A DNA stretch of 64,000 nucleotides, taken from positions 40,345,738-40,409,737 of the forward strand of contig NC_052612.1 of NCBI RefSeq assembly GCF_016545825.1, given 5' to 3'. The notes under the pieces are model-generated. The model was not told the DNA's origin, ran no database searches, and was given only the letters and a program-made list of their open reading frames with translations. Both the position numbers and the translations under genes were made by a program. Below are positions 33,868 through 48,437 of the stretch, piece by piece. How positions within the stretch are numbered: position 1 is the stretch's first letter; each line of letters opens with the position of its first letter. Origin of the DNA: Eucalyptus grandis. Taxonomy: Eukaryota; Streptophyta; Magnoliopsida; Myrtales; Myrtaceae.

Positions 33868-36800
33868 CTACAACTTTATTTCTTCCTGAAAACTAACAAT
33901 AACGACTTTAACGCCAGGAAAAGGACAATCTAGGGCTGCAGCCCACATGCGCATTGGTGGGATGATTCCTCGCCAAGATTCAATATCTAGAAGTGGATGA
34001 ACATCCGGAAAAGATATCAGATCCACGTCTAGATCTGACCTCATGGATGTCCAAACATCATCCCAGTCAACGCTGTTGCTTGAAAAGTCTATGTCGCTGT
34101 GGTTTTGTACACCACAGGAAGGATTTTGCAACATTCTTATCCTCTGCAGCTCTATAGCTACTTCCTTCATTGATGGTCGTCTCTTCCCTTGAGGTATAAG
34201 CATCTCTTTGCAAGGAAAACAACTGCCATGATCTCTTCTTCCTTACCTTGCTTCGAGACGTCAGAATCAAGAATATCAACTAAATGGTCTCTCCATGGAA
34301 GTTTGCCAAACCTCTGTACTCTTCAGGCCTAACCATGGAGATTGGCTTTTGACCGGTCAAAAGCTCCACAAGGACGACACTAGAACTGTAAACATCACTT
34401 TTGTTGGTAAACTGACATGATCAGAAGTATTCTGGATCAAGGTACCCAAATGTTCCTCACACTTGCGTCATCGTGTGGGTTTGGTCTATGGCAACAAATT
34501 TGGAAATCCCAAAGTCCTCTATCTTTTCCTGTACTTCGTCCAGCATTATATTTGTGGACTTGATGTCTTGATGGTAAATCGGTATTGATGCAGAAGAATG
34601 CAAGTAAGAGAGAGCCCGGCAACTTCAGCAGCAATTCTAAAGCGTATCTCCCATGAAAACACAGCTCTTTCTTTGGGTCATGGAGATAGTGACTAAGTGT
34701 CTTGTTGGGGATAAATTCATGGACAAGTAAGGGGTAGTTGCATCTCAAGACAATACCCCAAGAACTTGACCACATTTCAAAAATTAACCTGCCACAGGAT
34801 GATCGGTTCATTAATGAACTATTCCACTTTCTGCACATTTGGCGACTGTTCCACTAGATTTCTTACGGCAACAATTCTTCCCTCCTCCAGCATTCCCGTG
34901 CAAATGGTTCCTTGATCACCTTGTCCCAGTAACCTTGCCTCACTAAAATTGTTGGTTAGAGTTGAACAGTTCTCCTTTCCCTACATGATTGCCGCCTTCA
35001 CTGGAAGAAAGTTGCTGTTTCAGTAATATACCATTTCGCTCTAGGAATCTTTCCTTTTACTTTCGCCTCTTCCTCCTCTTTCATTACTCTGCATAACCTC
35101 CATAGAAGAACAAGCAAAGCTACTGCAACAAGGCCCACGCCTATGCCTTATTTTGAAGGAAAAAAAAAAAAAAAAACCCTCAGTCAAAATATTCACGCCC
35201 AAATTTAGCGTGCATTATGCAATAAAAAGCCGTTTTACATTTCATTATGGTCAAAAGTTTAAAGATTTTTGTGAAAACTGTTCCTTCTGATCGATTAATT
35301 TTAGTGCTCAACTATTTTATCATTTTGAGCAATGCACAAAATCACAAATAATACCATCCTCGTCTCAAGCAAGAGCCTACGTTTTCCTTGGTCTCCTGTT
35401 GTCCATTGCAGAGTGCCAGAATTTTGTTCTATTTACATGACAAGATGCAATGCACCTTTGAAAGACTATACAGAACATCCTTCAACATGATGCACACGTA
35501 ATATTAATTCATCTAGAAGGATTTTAAAAGTTTCTAGTATGTGATGGAATACCGATAGCGACAAATCTAACCATCCAGTTGTGATCTACACATTCATAGG
35601 ACCATGGCCAATTCTCACACATCCAAGGGCAATTGTTCAGTGCTGGATCTTTGCATACGTCGACATCTTCACGGAAGACAGTGAAAATTCTGGTCACTCG
35701 TCAACATGCCTTAACAGGACAACATCATTTTTGCTACCAAAAATTTAGGCCAACAGAAGACCACATCTTTTTAAAGGTAGCTTAGCAGAATGTCGATTCT
35801 CTGGCTAGTTAAAACTTTGTAAATAAGCTATCCTCCTCGTTGTCTTACAAGTTAACTGAAAGACCAACTCTTGAAAACCATGTATCGGTTGGGGCAAAAG
35901 CCTACGGGAACGCTGTCAACATGATTCACAAAATTGTCGTTTGGTCTGCAGAAGATACATCAAGATACTTCTACTAGTAGTGGTCCTTTGCACCGCAACT
36001 TCTACGCAGCAACCTTCGTTGATTGTTTCAACCGGACCATTGAAAAGACAAAAGCTAATCGCTTACAAACCAAGAAATTTTATCACATGAACAATGGAAT
36101 TTGCATATCTGGGATGGAGTCAAGTCAACTCCAAACATCAACTCTCTTCAACAGAAAATACTCTTCTATTTCGCTGGGTTGGAACACTAAACTTTCCAAT
36201 TCCAAGCAAAATCAAAATCTCATGATGAAGTCTTCAAACTTTATAACGGGTAATCTTCGCCTGGCAACAGCCTAGGAGCAGAAGATCAGTTGCAAGCGAT
36301 CGGAGACAATGTAGATTCAATGACGCACGATGTATCAACAATCAAAGTAGCTTTACCCTGACAATCTGCAAGGTACGCATTCCCGACGTAACCTGGCCTG
36401 CAACAACACCTGTACAATCTCGGCATCGATTCGCCATAATACTCGCAACCATACGAATCCCTTCCTCTCAATCCGATCCCACTCACCATCTCTTTCGAAT
36501 CCCCCACTCCAGCACTCCAGGCACGAACTCCATCTCTCTCGGCACCCTCAGATCCTTCGAGTCGTTAAACGATAACCATTCCGAACGCGAGCCTGCACTC
36601 CTCTCCGGCGGCGACAGCGTCGGGGACGCTGATCCGCTTGAACTTCACACCCAACGCCGGGAGCCCCGATGGGAGCGAGGTCCCGCAGCAGCCGACGCCG
36701 GAACAGTCGCTGAAGTTCCGAGGCCTCCTCCGTCGCAGCGGGAAGATGCATCCGACTACGGTGGAGACGGCCTCCGCCGTCACGGCGAGGTTGTTGCATC

Positions 36801-37199
36801 CGGCGACGGCGAAGGAGTTGCCGGCACTGGAGCGCGCGATCTCACGTTAGGAGGAGACGGCCCGGCGACACCGCATTGGTGGCGGACGACCGGGAGGTGG
36901 GCTTTGACCGCGCCATTGTGGAGGTCGTAGGTGGTCTCCAACGCGGCGGTGGGGTTGATGGAGCAGTAGGCCGGGACGGAAACGTTGAGGACCTGCAAGC
37001 GGCGGTTCCGGAGAATTGGGACGGCGGTGCTCTGGCCGCAGACGATCGCGAACCGCTCGTCGGGAAGCATCGGGCCGGGCCGGGCCGGGCCGAGCCCAAA
37101 GGAAGGTTACGGACATGTTCCCGCGCTTGGGCGCGTATCCGGGCTTTTGCGCTTCGAATTGTGGGCGAGGGGACAAACAAACGATGATGGCGAGTTCAT
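33868..37199 (-). pseudogene. Gene 0: degenerate WAK receptor kinase (copy B)
   Basis: The exons match copy A: exon 1 37199-36357, exon 2 35666-35553, exon 3 from 35146. The EGF exon lacks the copy A stop (TGG instead of TGA) and stays open. Exon 1 in this copy shows CSGVGCCGTSLPSG in frame, the WAK C-C-x-T-S motif, where copy A is shifted. The kinase retains the same lesions: VAVR, stop in helix C, HQDIKS. It has further indels near 34195, 34290 and 34533. The last frame ends at 33868, extended relative to copy A by an indel. The shared lesions show the gene was already dead before the copies diverged. Confidence 0.85.
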
Positions 37200-37780
37200 C
37201 GATGGGGCTTTTTCTTTTTTGGTTCCTACGGAGATAACGGTTAGGTCAATGGTTGTGTTTACATATGAATTTTGGAGGTTAAACAGACAGTCCAAATGAT
37301 AAGGGTTTTGCACTTTTAACAAGTACGTCACGAATAATTCATCAAAAATCTTCTAATCTTGGCATTGGCATATGTGCCCTATATCAGACCGAGTTGAAAT
37401 AGATCAATTCGATTCGATTTGTAAAAGTTGATTTTATATGTCATTTCATGAAGAAAAAACTACATTTCTAGGAAAAGGGTGCCCACAGAAAGTTCCATTT
37501 TTTTGGGTCATTAAGTATCATTGATTGACATATTTTGAGGACTGCTATCCCAACAGATAATGTTGGAGACTTGTAGAATTATTGTCATTAGCCATAGTCA
37601 AGTCAGCTTAGAAAAGGGTGCCCACAGAAAAAGTTCCAAGCACTTGCATTCATATACGACAACATAGAAAGATAGAATATTTCTAAAACGACTAATTAGG
37701 GTATTCTGTTATAATAGTAAATACCAGTGAAAAGCTAAAGTAAACTAACAAGAAATTAAGAGGATATAATATAGTCATCA

Positions 37781-38003
37781 TTGGGAAAATTATCCAAAAG
37801 TAATAGACCTATTGCACTTTTACCCGTTCAGTCTTAAATTTTTTATGATTTTGTCAATTGAGTCCTAAATATTTTCACGTTTTGCCAACTGAGTTGATCC
37901 AATGTAGGACAATTGAATTTCCATTTAAAATTGGCTGAATAAACTCAATTGACAAAATTAATAAGTTAAGCAATAGGTTTAGGGCTTTTAGACAATTTTT
38001 CAA
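37781..38003. mobile_element. Small TIR element (MITE), copy B
   Basis: Same element as 7489-7714, with TCATCA at 37775-37780 and 38004-38009. It is 223 bp here because of short homopolymer losses. Its presence at the same base in both copies dates the insertion before their divergence. Confidence 0.85.
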
Positions 38004-38172
38004 TCATCACTGATATGAGAAATACAAAGAGTAAATCAAAAGGGTTCATGAATCTAGTACTGGGCACTTCTTAGCATAATCAACATTATTCTGCAACTCA
38101 CATGCAAAGGCAAATATAGAGATTGTAATGTCTCATATTACAGAAATTTGGACAAGACAACCGAATGCATCT

Positions 38173-40935
38173 TCATCTCGGCGATAAGAGTGATTGATCC
38201 ACCTCCATTGAAGTCAGCTCCACTTCTGCTCCCGATTGCATCAACATGGGAATCGCACCCGAAGCATGGATAGATCCAGTTCTAACGCGATGAATCTCTT
38301 CTTCATTTTGCCTGATGATTGTGGGATTCCGTAGTGATTGTACTCGCTCCAATTCCATCGCCACTTCCTTCATTGTAGGCCGGTACCTTCCATTAGGTTT
38401 AAGCATCTTTTCGCCAAATTAGACACTGCAATAATTTCTTCTTTTTCACCATGGTCTAATACCTCCTTATCAAGAACATCGAATAAGCAGTTCTCCTCCA
38501 TCGAAATGATGAAGTACGAAGCTAGATTTCTGCCCTCTTCCACCCTTAGTTGAGAAATTGGCTTTTCTCCGGCCAGTAGTTCGACAAGGACAACTCCAAA
38601 GCTATAGACATCGCTCTTGTCTGTAAATTGACTTGTTTGGTAGTACTCCGGGTCCAAGTATCCAAAGGTTCCTCTCACCATTGTGGTCAAGTGAGTTTGG
38701 TCGATGGTAATTACTCTAGAAGCTCCAAAATCTGCCACTTTCGCTCGATATTTTTCATCCAAAAGTATATTCGACGACTTAATATCCCGATGATACACCG
38801 GTTTGGCCACAAGAAAGTGCAAATACGAGAGAGCCCCAGCAACTTCATTGGCAATTTAGACGCGCCTCCCAAGAGATGGGAAATTTCTAGCTGGACCATG
38901 AAGATATTGATAAAGAGTTCCATTGGGGATAAATTCATATACCAAAAGAGGCATTTCACTCTCCAAACAGAATCCTAACAGTTTGACCACATTTCTGTGA
39001 TTGATTTGAGAGAGAATAACAATCTCATTGATAAACTGTTCGACTTGTCCTGTATCAACAGATTTTAATTTCTTGACTGCAATGATCATTCCATCCGTCA
39101 ACATTCCCTTGTAAACAGTTCCTTGACCACCTTGACCCAATATTCGATTCTCGTTAAAATGGTCTGTAGCCGTGTCTAACTCCGTTGAGGTGAATAACTT
39201 GCCTTTCTCTGCATGATTGTCTTCAATAGAAGATAAGCATTGTTGCAGCAAAAGTCCGCCATTCCGTTTGAAGAATATTTGTTTGAGCTTTGCCTTCCGC
39301 CTTCTTTTGGTGTACAACCACGAAGAAAGCAATAGTGATACTGTGAGTCCGATAGCCGTGCCCCCAACTGTGTCAAAAAGAGTCAACGGGAATTGCTCAT
39401 GGATAATGTTGTGAATGTTTTTATATACTCTATGGTTCAGCGTAACTAATTTCACCTTCATCGTCAATAAATTAGCTTCCACCAATTTGCAAGTGCCTTC
39501 ATTCTTTGAAGAGAGAAAGACGGAAAGGAGGATTCACTCGACAAAAGAATTCGAAAATATCGTGCATAATTTATGGGTGAGAAACAAATATACAATCAAT
39601 TTGGTAAATGCATAGACTAGGAAAATACAATTAAGTTAAAATCATAGTCGAATGCACGGATTACGAAAGTATCGCTAAATTGAGTAGAAAACATAATACT
39701 TTTTGCGTTCATGCAAATAAAATTGCAATAAATAGACAGAAAAGAAGCAGGTAGTGTACGTACGTATTACGGCGACGGCCTGAATTTCTATGCAAATGTA
39801 TGACCCCGGTCGATTCACACAGATCCCTGGACAGTAGATTTTTGGATCTTTGCACTCATCGATATCTGCTCGATATTAAATAATGGATGGGATCATATAA
39901 TAGAAAGAAGCAAAAACAACAAGCAGTTTCAATATATATGATATCAGGCTAAATATTCAACAATCAAATTCGGTCTGGATTCTTCAGTGTTACTAATTTG
40001 TTAGCATCCATCACCTGGTTTGAACAACATAATTATTCGAGCTATATTCACGGGCTTTTCGTAGGATCAGAGCTCACACGGCTTTGGATAAAGATGAAGG
40101 CTAAGTTATAAATTAGAAGTGCACGTTCTAATCTCACCTTGGCATCCCTGGGGAAGATAAAAATTCCCACTATAGCCTTCACTGCAATGACATTGAGGAT
40201 TATGAATAGGCCACGTGACCTCATCGCAGGTGCCGGAGCTGTCTGGGCGGTTTGTTAACCACGACCGATAAGGCCCAATAGCAGGTACCCCCCATTCGAG
40301 CACCACCGGAACGGCCGGTAGTAGTAAACTGGATAAATGATTGTATTTCCACCACTTTCTGTCGACCAAGAAGCCGTAGCTGCATTCGGCATCCCCTGTG
40401 GCTATGGCTTTGCCATCGAGATTCTTAAATTCTACACTGTATCTGACGATTCCATCAGGGATCGAAGTAGCACAACAAGAGGTACCATTACTGCAAGATG
40501 GTGATTTGGATTCGCGGGAAGAGTTGCATCCTAAGACCGCCTCGGTGCTGACCATGAAGGCCATGCTGTGACAACCTCCGGCAACAAAAATATTTCTACT
40601 CTGGGAGTAAAAGAAAGTGCCGGAAGTGTCCATTAAGTCCACCGGGGTGTCGTTTTGTTGGCTCGTGGTACAATTAGGATGGGAGTAGAATATCGGCTGC
40701 CAGACCTTAATGAAGCCTGGGTCGGATGGACTTTGTGGTAGCGAGATCTTTAACACCACCACACTGAAATTCTTAAGTACTGGAGTATAGCTGTTATGGG
40801 TTCGCTGGCAATCGATCTCGTACAAGGGAGCCAAGAAGCAGTTGCGTCCGATTCCAAAAGGAAACGGACGGAATGTGAAGGAAACGGAAGGTGATGTCAG
40901 CTGAGACTGCCACATTTGGCTGACAGTCCGGTAAG
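38173..40935 (-). pseudogene. Gene 1: WAK-like receptor kinase, 5'-truncated (copy B)
   Basis: Exons correspond to copy A: exon 1 remnant 40935-40138, exon 2 39865-39764 (102 bp, intact frame), exon 3 39367-38173. The start codon, signal peptide and 5' leader are missing: sequence equal to 10637-10832 of copy A is absent. The edge carries an extra GGAAACGGA-type repeat near 40864. The kinase exon has a short out-of-frame patch with a stop near 38856, caused by a 2-base and a 1-base loss, and a further 1-base loss in a G-run near 38396. The catalytic motifs [11 protein letters not shown] and DPEYY remain. This copy could not make a secreted receptor as written. Confidence 0.82.
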
Positions 40936-41535
40936 AGTTGGGTCTCCCCGCTACTAATTGACTTGACTTTGCTATTTAATGCAACCATTGGTGGAGTTTA
41001 TATCCTTTTCTCTTCATGCAATGTCTCCTTTTTTTTTTCATAGAATTGAACTTTTCTGTTTTATATCATTCTTTTACTATTGATCATTACTCATTAGGAA
41101 TTTCTTTTGCGTTCCTACTTTCCAATTTACTTTAATCAAGAGGAGCATCTTTTTGAAAAGTACCATCCACGGGACTTCAACTAAAGTGCTAACCAATCAG
41201 GAGTTGGTTTTAATAATCTCTTATTGATGTAGTTTCCAACGATGAATATCCTCCTCTTTACTCCTCCCTCAACTAAACAACCTAGACGGCCTACAATTGA
41301 ATCCTAAATGTTTTCCCATATGGAAATATTTTATGAAATTTTAATTTACGCTACCATTTTCACATGCTTTGCCTGATTATTTTCAAACGTTATATTAATA
41401 TTAGAATGTTAACATGGAATGTTAGCCAATGAACCCAAACTAAATTGACCTCATAATATATATGGGCGTATATAAAAATAAAAAAAATTCCCAACTTTCA
41501 AAGCCTGAATTTTCAACAAATATTCTTTAAAAAAA

Positions 41536-42042
41536 GGGTTAATCCTGAAAAACCCAAAACCGATACACCTATGACAAATTTATCCCAAACTTTTTTTACC
41601 ATGAAAAACCCAAAACTGGTATATTTGTGACAAATTTATCCCGACTGACTACAAAAAACCCTAAACTAGTACATTTATGACAAATTTACCCTTAACTAAT
41701 TTATTTGACCGCAAAAAATCCCAAAATTGTACACATGTGACAAATATACCCTCCGCTAAATTAGATTAATACCACAAAAAAAAATCACAAAAATTGTAAA
41801 CGTGACAAATGGAACGTAAAATTCCAAATTGGTATACCAATCAACTATCATATGTCATTTAACTTAATAATTTAACTGTAAAATTTAATAAAAACTAACA
41901 GAGGGTAAATTTGTCACAAGTGTACCAGTTTGGGGTAAATTTGTCAAAGATATACCAGTTTGGAGTTTTTGGGGATCAAAAAAATAGTTTGGGGTAAATT
42001 TGTTACGGGTGTACCGGTTTGGGGTTTTTAGAGTATTAACCC
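41536..42042. mobile_element. TIR element with internal tandem repeats, copy B
   Basis: Counterpart of 11433-11942, at the same insertion point with the same TTAAAAA-type flanks. The right TIR here reads GTACCGGTTTGGGGTTTTTAG, a better match to the left TIR than in copy A. It is thus closer to the original element. Confidence 0.75.
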
Positions 42043-43564
42043 TTAAAAAAAGATGATACATTTTTGCCATAAAAGAAAAATATTAGCGGGTGTAAATACA
42101 AGGGAAAAAAATAAAGGGCAGTTTTGTCATTACCTTACATAAATGGGGCTTGCAAAAATTTATATAATAGTTCTTAAAAAATTCAAAGAAATAGCAATTG
42201 GAAAACATATTGTGCAATTCATTCGATCACCTCAAAACTATCTATATCTTTGTAAAAGAACAACGATGAAGGTAAAGTTAATAACTATGGGTAAAAAACA
42301 CGTACAAGATTGAGCCACATGGCATGTTCGCGTAATGGTCACATTAGCAACCATCAAATATTAGCAAAACACTAGTTTTTTTTTCCCTAATTCTTATGCA
42401 TATTTTGAAAATAACTGTTTCAAAATGATTAATTATGTAAATATAAATTTAATGTTGATTATTACGTGATTTTGAAAGATTCTTAACAATATAGCAGTAC
42501 TTATTATAACATAATATCTTATAGTTGACTTAGCAGATATTTCTCCAAATATTTACATTTGAAAATTGCATGGGAACAAGCATGTAATAAATAAGGGCGT
42601 GTTATGTTAATTGAATTATCAAACATAATTCCCATCACCTTTATAATTTATGATGACAAGTCCATTCAATTTATAGTTGGTAAGGATAAAATTTGAAGTA
42701 AGAATTACAACAAGCTTTTTAATGCACTTTTGAAGGGTTCACAGCATAATATGTCTCTTCTAGAAGTCTTGAAGAAATTCCCATAGTGAAGTACTCTTCA
42801 CAAGTACATGACATTAAAGTATCCATAAAATATAATCCATCATCGACAAAAATTAATAGCACATATTTTATTAATAAATGAATATTACCATATCAACAAA
42901 ATAAAAATAATTTCTTCCTGGTGTTTCCAAAAAACAAAAGTTATCCGAGAAAATATGCACTCATATTTCAACATCAAGAAAAATGAGGTAAATAAATACT
43001 ATATTGGCGTATAATCAACTTAGCAACTTGTAGGAATGCTAATTAAAACTTTAAGTTGTTAATTTTCAAAACAGGTGTTGCTTCACCAAGAAATATCCAA
43101 TGAGTATGTGTCACTGTTATCAATGTGTTTGCCAATATTCTTATTCTGAAAATAAATTAAGGGAATCCTAGATATACATAATACTAAGGATTTTTTCCAT
43201 AATACAAATTGAATTCTGCATATTTCAACAAAATGCTCAACTATTCTCTTTGTGATGCATTTTCTTGGATGATCAACTCTTGCCAAAACAAAAGGATGGA
43301 CATCAAATGGTTACTAAAAATATAGGGAGGATTTCTGTAAAAGACAAAATCGAAATATACGGAATCACAAGATGATAGACATTATCTCTAGCTCTCTATA
43401 AATGGAGAGAAATAGAGGAGAGAAAAGAAACCGTTTTGAAGGTTCAACACAAGTAGCTTGCTTGACTTTTCTACACCAAGTATATGGCACAAGAAGGGAA
43501 TTTACTTTCTCTTTCAATTGGACCATCAATGGTTGTGCATAGCTAAAAGAAGTATAGACATTTG

Positions 43565-43909
43565 TTAATACGTTAATAAAAATAACAAACTGCAAAAAGA
43601 ACTTTTGTCAATGTAATAGTGAAGAGCATAAAGCAACACAACCATCACCCAAGAAAAATCCCTCATAATGTGCCAAATCGTCTTTTCGATGGCAAAGTGA
43701 TGGGAGAGATGGTAGACCCAATAACTGAAATAATATAAGTTAAGGTGACGTATGGATGCATTGGCCCGATAACTGAAGTCACAAATCAACAGGAATGCGT
43801 TCTGAATTTGAAGCGAAACATGGATAAATGCACCTCGCCAAGAGGATCCTCCGAAATGCATTGGCAATAGAAGGATCGATGCCAACCATATCAAACTCCA
43901 TGTCTTCAT
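43565..43909 (-). CDS. Hypothetical small secreted protein ORF (copy B)
   Basis: Counterpart of 13479-13814, 114 codons. It has the same signal-like N-terminus. A one-base A-run difference near 43597 changes the last residues and shifts the stop. No family is recognised, and the same doubts apply. Confidence 0.25.
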   Translation of the reverse strand: MKTWSLIWLASILLLPMHFGGSSWRGAFIHVSLQIQNAFLLICDFSYRANASIRHLNLYYFSYWVYHLSHHFAIEKTIWHIMRDFSWVMVVLLYALHYYIDKSSFCSLLFLLTY

Positions 43910-46900
43910 GGCTGATTCTGGTGACTTGGACTCTAAAGCTGTTAATCATCAAAACTTGCTTACTTTATGCGGTCAATTTTTGTTGCTCAACTTTTCTCTA
44001 ACAAGTTTATTGATTGCGTTGACCGATAGCATAGTGATTTCGCAACAGCTATTGTGTAGCTCGTGAAAATCGTTGGGCTGCTCGAGAGATTAAAGTAAAT
44101 GCACTTTTGTCAACATCATATAGGAGATGTCCCCAAAAAAGAGATTCCACCATGAACATGTCGCCAAAAATTTGGTTGCTCTGGGGCAAAAGTGAAAGCT
44201 TTTCTTCTGTGGCAGCTGCTTTAGCATTGCTTTAGCTGAAGATGAAGTGTGAATGGAATCCTTTCTTCTTTACATTTGCCTTTTAATTCAATCTTTCCAG
44301 AACTGATTAATTTTGCAATTTTTTTCATTTTTATGATTTTTTCATTTTTCATTTTTTTTTTTTTTCTCTTTTCTTTTAGTGCTGGCATGTGGCCTGTCTA
44401 GGCAATGGCCAGCAAACTGCCACAAACTAGGGCCGGTGAGGCAAAAGAGGGGTGGTCGGTGAGGGAGGGCCAGCTGCCGGCCATTGCTGGAGACCATCTA
44501 GAGGCCAAGAGAAAAAGAAAAAGGAAAAAAATAAAAAAAATAAAAAATCATAATATATATATATATATATCAACGATTTCTAACCAAAATTAATTAAAAA
44601 TAACTAAATCGACAAATCGTCAAAAAATTAATGACTCAATTAGCATATCGTTTCAACAAAAAAAATTGGAAATTTTTAAAAGATTTAGGACTAAGTTGAT
44701 ATAATTGAACATTTATGATTGAATTGATCAGCTATAATAGGATTTGTCTCGTAACTATGCTTATTGCAAAAACCAAAGAAATATCATATAAGAAAATTGT
44801 GAATGCTTTATGTGGTATTGGTTATTCCATGTTAATTCAGCACATATATTCTTTCAACATTGTTGCTGCGAATTGAACTCTACATTCATTAGCTGATTCT
44901 TATCAAAAGGTATCGGGTGAGATTAATTTTTCCATAAATTTGCTCAGCAGCAATTATACATGTTTAGAGCTATCTATTTGACTAGACTCTATATGCTAAG
45001 TGCATTTATAGAATATCCTCACTAGAAGTTAAAAGCATTGTCTGGATTTAAAAACCCAAAACTGAAAACCAAAGTTCGTGATTTTCATTCAGTCTGCGCC
45101 GAAACTTCTAGAGATATTTTGTTTTCCCCTTCAACCTGAAAAACAAAAAAGCGTTTTATATGTCGACTGTTTATTGAAAAGCATCGTAAAATGCACATTG
45201 ACCTTTGCATGTTTTTTAAAATGTCAGGGACCCAAAAAAAGAAGAACTAAAAATGAAAGACAAAAATTCATTTCAGACATATTTTAAATCCGCGTACTTC
45301 CTTGTAAAACGATTTTACTGGGGCAATGCACTTTCAATCTGTCATTTCAACACTTACCATCTACTCCTCAAAACCGATCGACATAAAATGAAGCTCACCA
45401 GCTGAAGGCAAAAAGCCCGGAACCGGAAGACGATTCATCGACAGCAACGGAAGTTACAAGAAAATTAAAGAGGAAGATGACGGGGAAGTTCAGGAATTAG
45501 GGATCGAAATTGGTGGCGAGCAAGGTTCTCACTCTCCTCTAATTACAGGAAAAAAAGATGCATGCCTCAATACAATCGTAACCATTTATTACGAAAAAAT
45601 CTTACGTGATAGTATTGATTATGCATAAGTTAGTGGATCTAACCATAAAATAATCCAAAAAGCACAAATACTAAAAATTTAGAGAATTAAAATTGTACTC
45701 AACGCTTAAAAATAAAAATATAGAACTATGAAATGAATCTTGTTAATAAGTACTTTCGAGCCAACTATTATATATGAGAGAAAGACAATGACCGAGTTGA
45801 AAATGGGGACAAAGTTGGTGGTGATGATCGCTACTGCTACGGTGACGGAGCAATGAAGGTGGTGATGGAGGAGTAGAGGTCGGACTATGCGGTGATAAAT
45901 GGTGCCACGGTGGTAAAGTCGCAACTTAACAACCCAAAATGTAACTAGCAATCAATGAAATCTGGCACTGAAATTTGCTGATTGAATTATTGCTTAGAAC
46001 GCAAGTAATTTCAAATTTTCTTTTTGGGCAAATTGTAAGCCGGAGCTGAGTCTTGTAAAATCTTAGAGCTTTATAATACTTTAAAATAATAATCTCCCGT
46101 AACTTCGAAAATTCATTTCAGACAAATCGTAAGTTAGAATCGAATCTTGTAAAATTCTACGGCTTTACAATACTCTGAACTAATAATCCCCGTAACTTCT
46201 CAACTTAACAACTCCTAAATTGGACCCACCAGTTCATAATTTCCAAGGCTCCGAAATTAGAACTCCATTTCGAAAATTTATCCTATTAGATGAATGGAGG
46301 GGGTGAACGTTCACCAAGCAAAGACTTGGCCGCCCCCCCCCCCGGTGGCGTGTAGCACAAAAGCCATCTTCACCCTTTTCCTTTCTTGTCCTTTCTCCTT
46401 TTTTCTTTTTCTTTTTCTTCTTCCTTTTCTTTGATTTCACTTTCTCCCTTTCATGCGTGCCCCCTTTTTTTTTTATCTGAGGTGGGACGTCCACTTTCTC
46501 CTTTTGTTTTTTCTTTCTTTGGTCGGTACTTTCTCCTTTTGTTGACTAGTTAAACTTTCTTTTGTTTTTTGTTAATTTTACCCACACTTTGACCCGTTCA
46601 ATATTATAATATCTACTGTAACTGTGAAAAAATAAATCCTATCTTCCCTGCCCTATTTGAGATAATTTTGCTTATTTATCGAGAGATAGAACTGATCAAC
46701 ACCACACACACATATGCGCAATGCACTGTGCTTGCGGGCATTCTCGTCGAGTTCCTTTCTCGTTCATCTGCTCGGCGAAGGTTGGAATCGCACGCTCAAT
46801 TGCATAGATGCCTTCTCCTTTCCCAGATGAAAAGGAATCCACCGTCAAGTCATCAGTCATTTCGGAAACTCCAAAGTCACGATTCATTCGTGTATTCTAG

Positions 46901-48437
46901 GAGCGGATCTTCGGGACTCCCATGTTTCTCAGGGGCGACCCTCGCTGCATTGCTTCGGTCACCGCTTTCTCTCGTCCCGCCCGTGGTTTTCGTTTCGTCT
47001 CTTTGCTCTTGTTCAAATCGTGGGTAAAGAAACACCAAAATGGCCGGGCTTTTTCTTTCTTATCTGATGAGCCGAAACGAATTGAAGCTTCAGCTCAGCC
47101 TCACGGGTCAGTTTAGCTAATGGGCTATTGGACCCATCGGAATTAAACGGCAAATGGGCTTGGGGAATGAAGGCCGGACTGGGGTTTTTAAATTTCTTTT
47201 GATTTATTTATTATTATTGCTACTATATTTTTTATATTTTGTATCTTTTTGTTTATATTTACCAATTTTATATTTTTGCAAAAAGGGCACTTGAAAGGTC
47301 AACAAAATTCATGTGTCAACAAGTCTTTCTTTTGCCAAAAAAAAAAAAAATGAATACCAAGATATGAACTGTGATCATATAGTAGTATCCCAAAATTGAC
47401 GGTGGATGATTAGGTTATAATTTTGATGTTGGAGACTTTATCTATATTCGAACCATTTTTACTAAAAGCCAAAATTATTCAGTGATAAAAATTTAAGAAA
47501 CCCAGTGCAAAGCGACTTTGTCGTAACTTTTGTTTGATAAAGAATTATGGATGACACGATGATATTTTTTGTTATATTGTTAATTTGGATATTCATTTTC
47601 AAAATTCCTTTGTAATTCTAGAACTTTTAATGTATTCATCCATGAATATAACTGTAACAGAAAGAGAAGCAGAAAAGGCAGCCCTCGTTCATCGTCCACC
47701 ATCGCCTGCCGTCACTTGCCATCGAAGAGGGTCATCTGTCCGTTGTCCGAGTCGTCGCCATCAAACGACCCTTACGCGAGTCACCCTCGAGGCTGTGCCA
47801 TTGAAGTTGCAAAGTTAGAGGCGGAAGCATTGCGTACATTGAGGTCTGCAGAGGCAGACCTTGTCGAGGATGTGCGGCCTCCGCCGGGCCGCCACTGTCG
47901 AGTCACTCGTCGACGGGATCTAAAATTTTCGTCCGGCCAGGTCAAGCCAAGGCTGCAGGACTTTGGATTTTGCCCAAGCAGATTTTAGCTTACAGCGACT
48001 CAATAATATTTGCCCCCACACATCATAACTTTTACGGACTTTAAAGGGTCAAATCTACTTATAAAGCGTTCAAACACACACGGTGAGTATCACATAGGGT
48101 GCATCGTTATAGTATTAAAAATCCGAAAGTTACTTTCCATCTTTGATTAGTACAATAAGAAGACAAGCACTTGGCTAAAACTTATGATATGTCCACGACA
48201 GTAAACCCCAGCAAAAAGCTAAATTAGATTAACAAGAAATTAAGAAGAGATAATATAGTCTTTAGTAATACTAGTTATACAAAGAGTATATCAACAGGGT
48301 GCATCAATTTAGTATATCATTTATGTGCACCTGTTAGGATAATCAACATTATTCCATTACACACATTTAAAGGAAAGGGAAGAGATTGCGATATTTCATA
48401 TCATAGAAAATTAGATGCCGACAACAAAATTGTATCT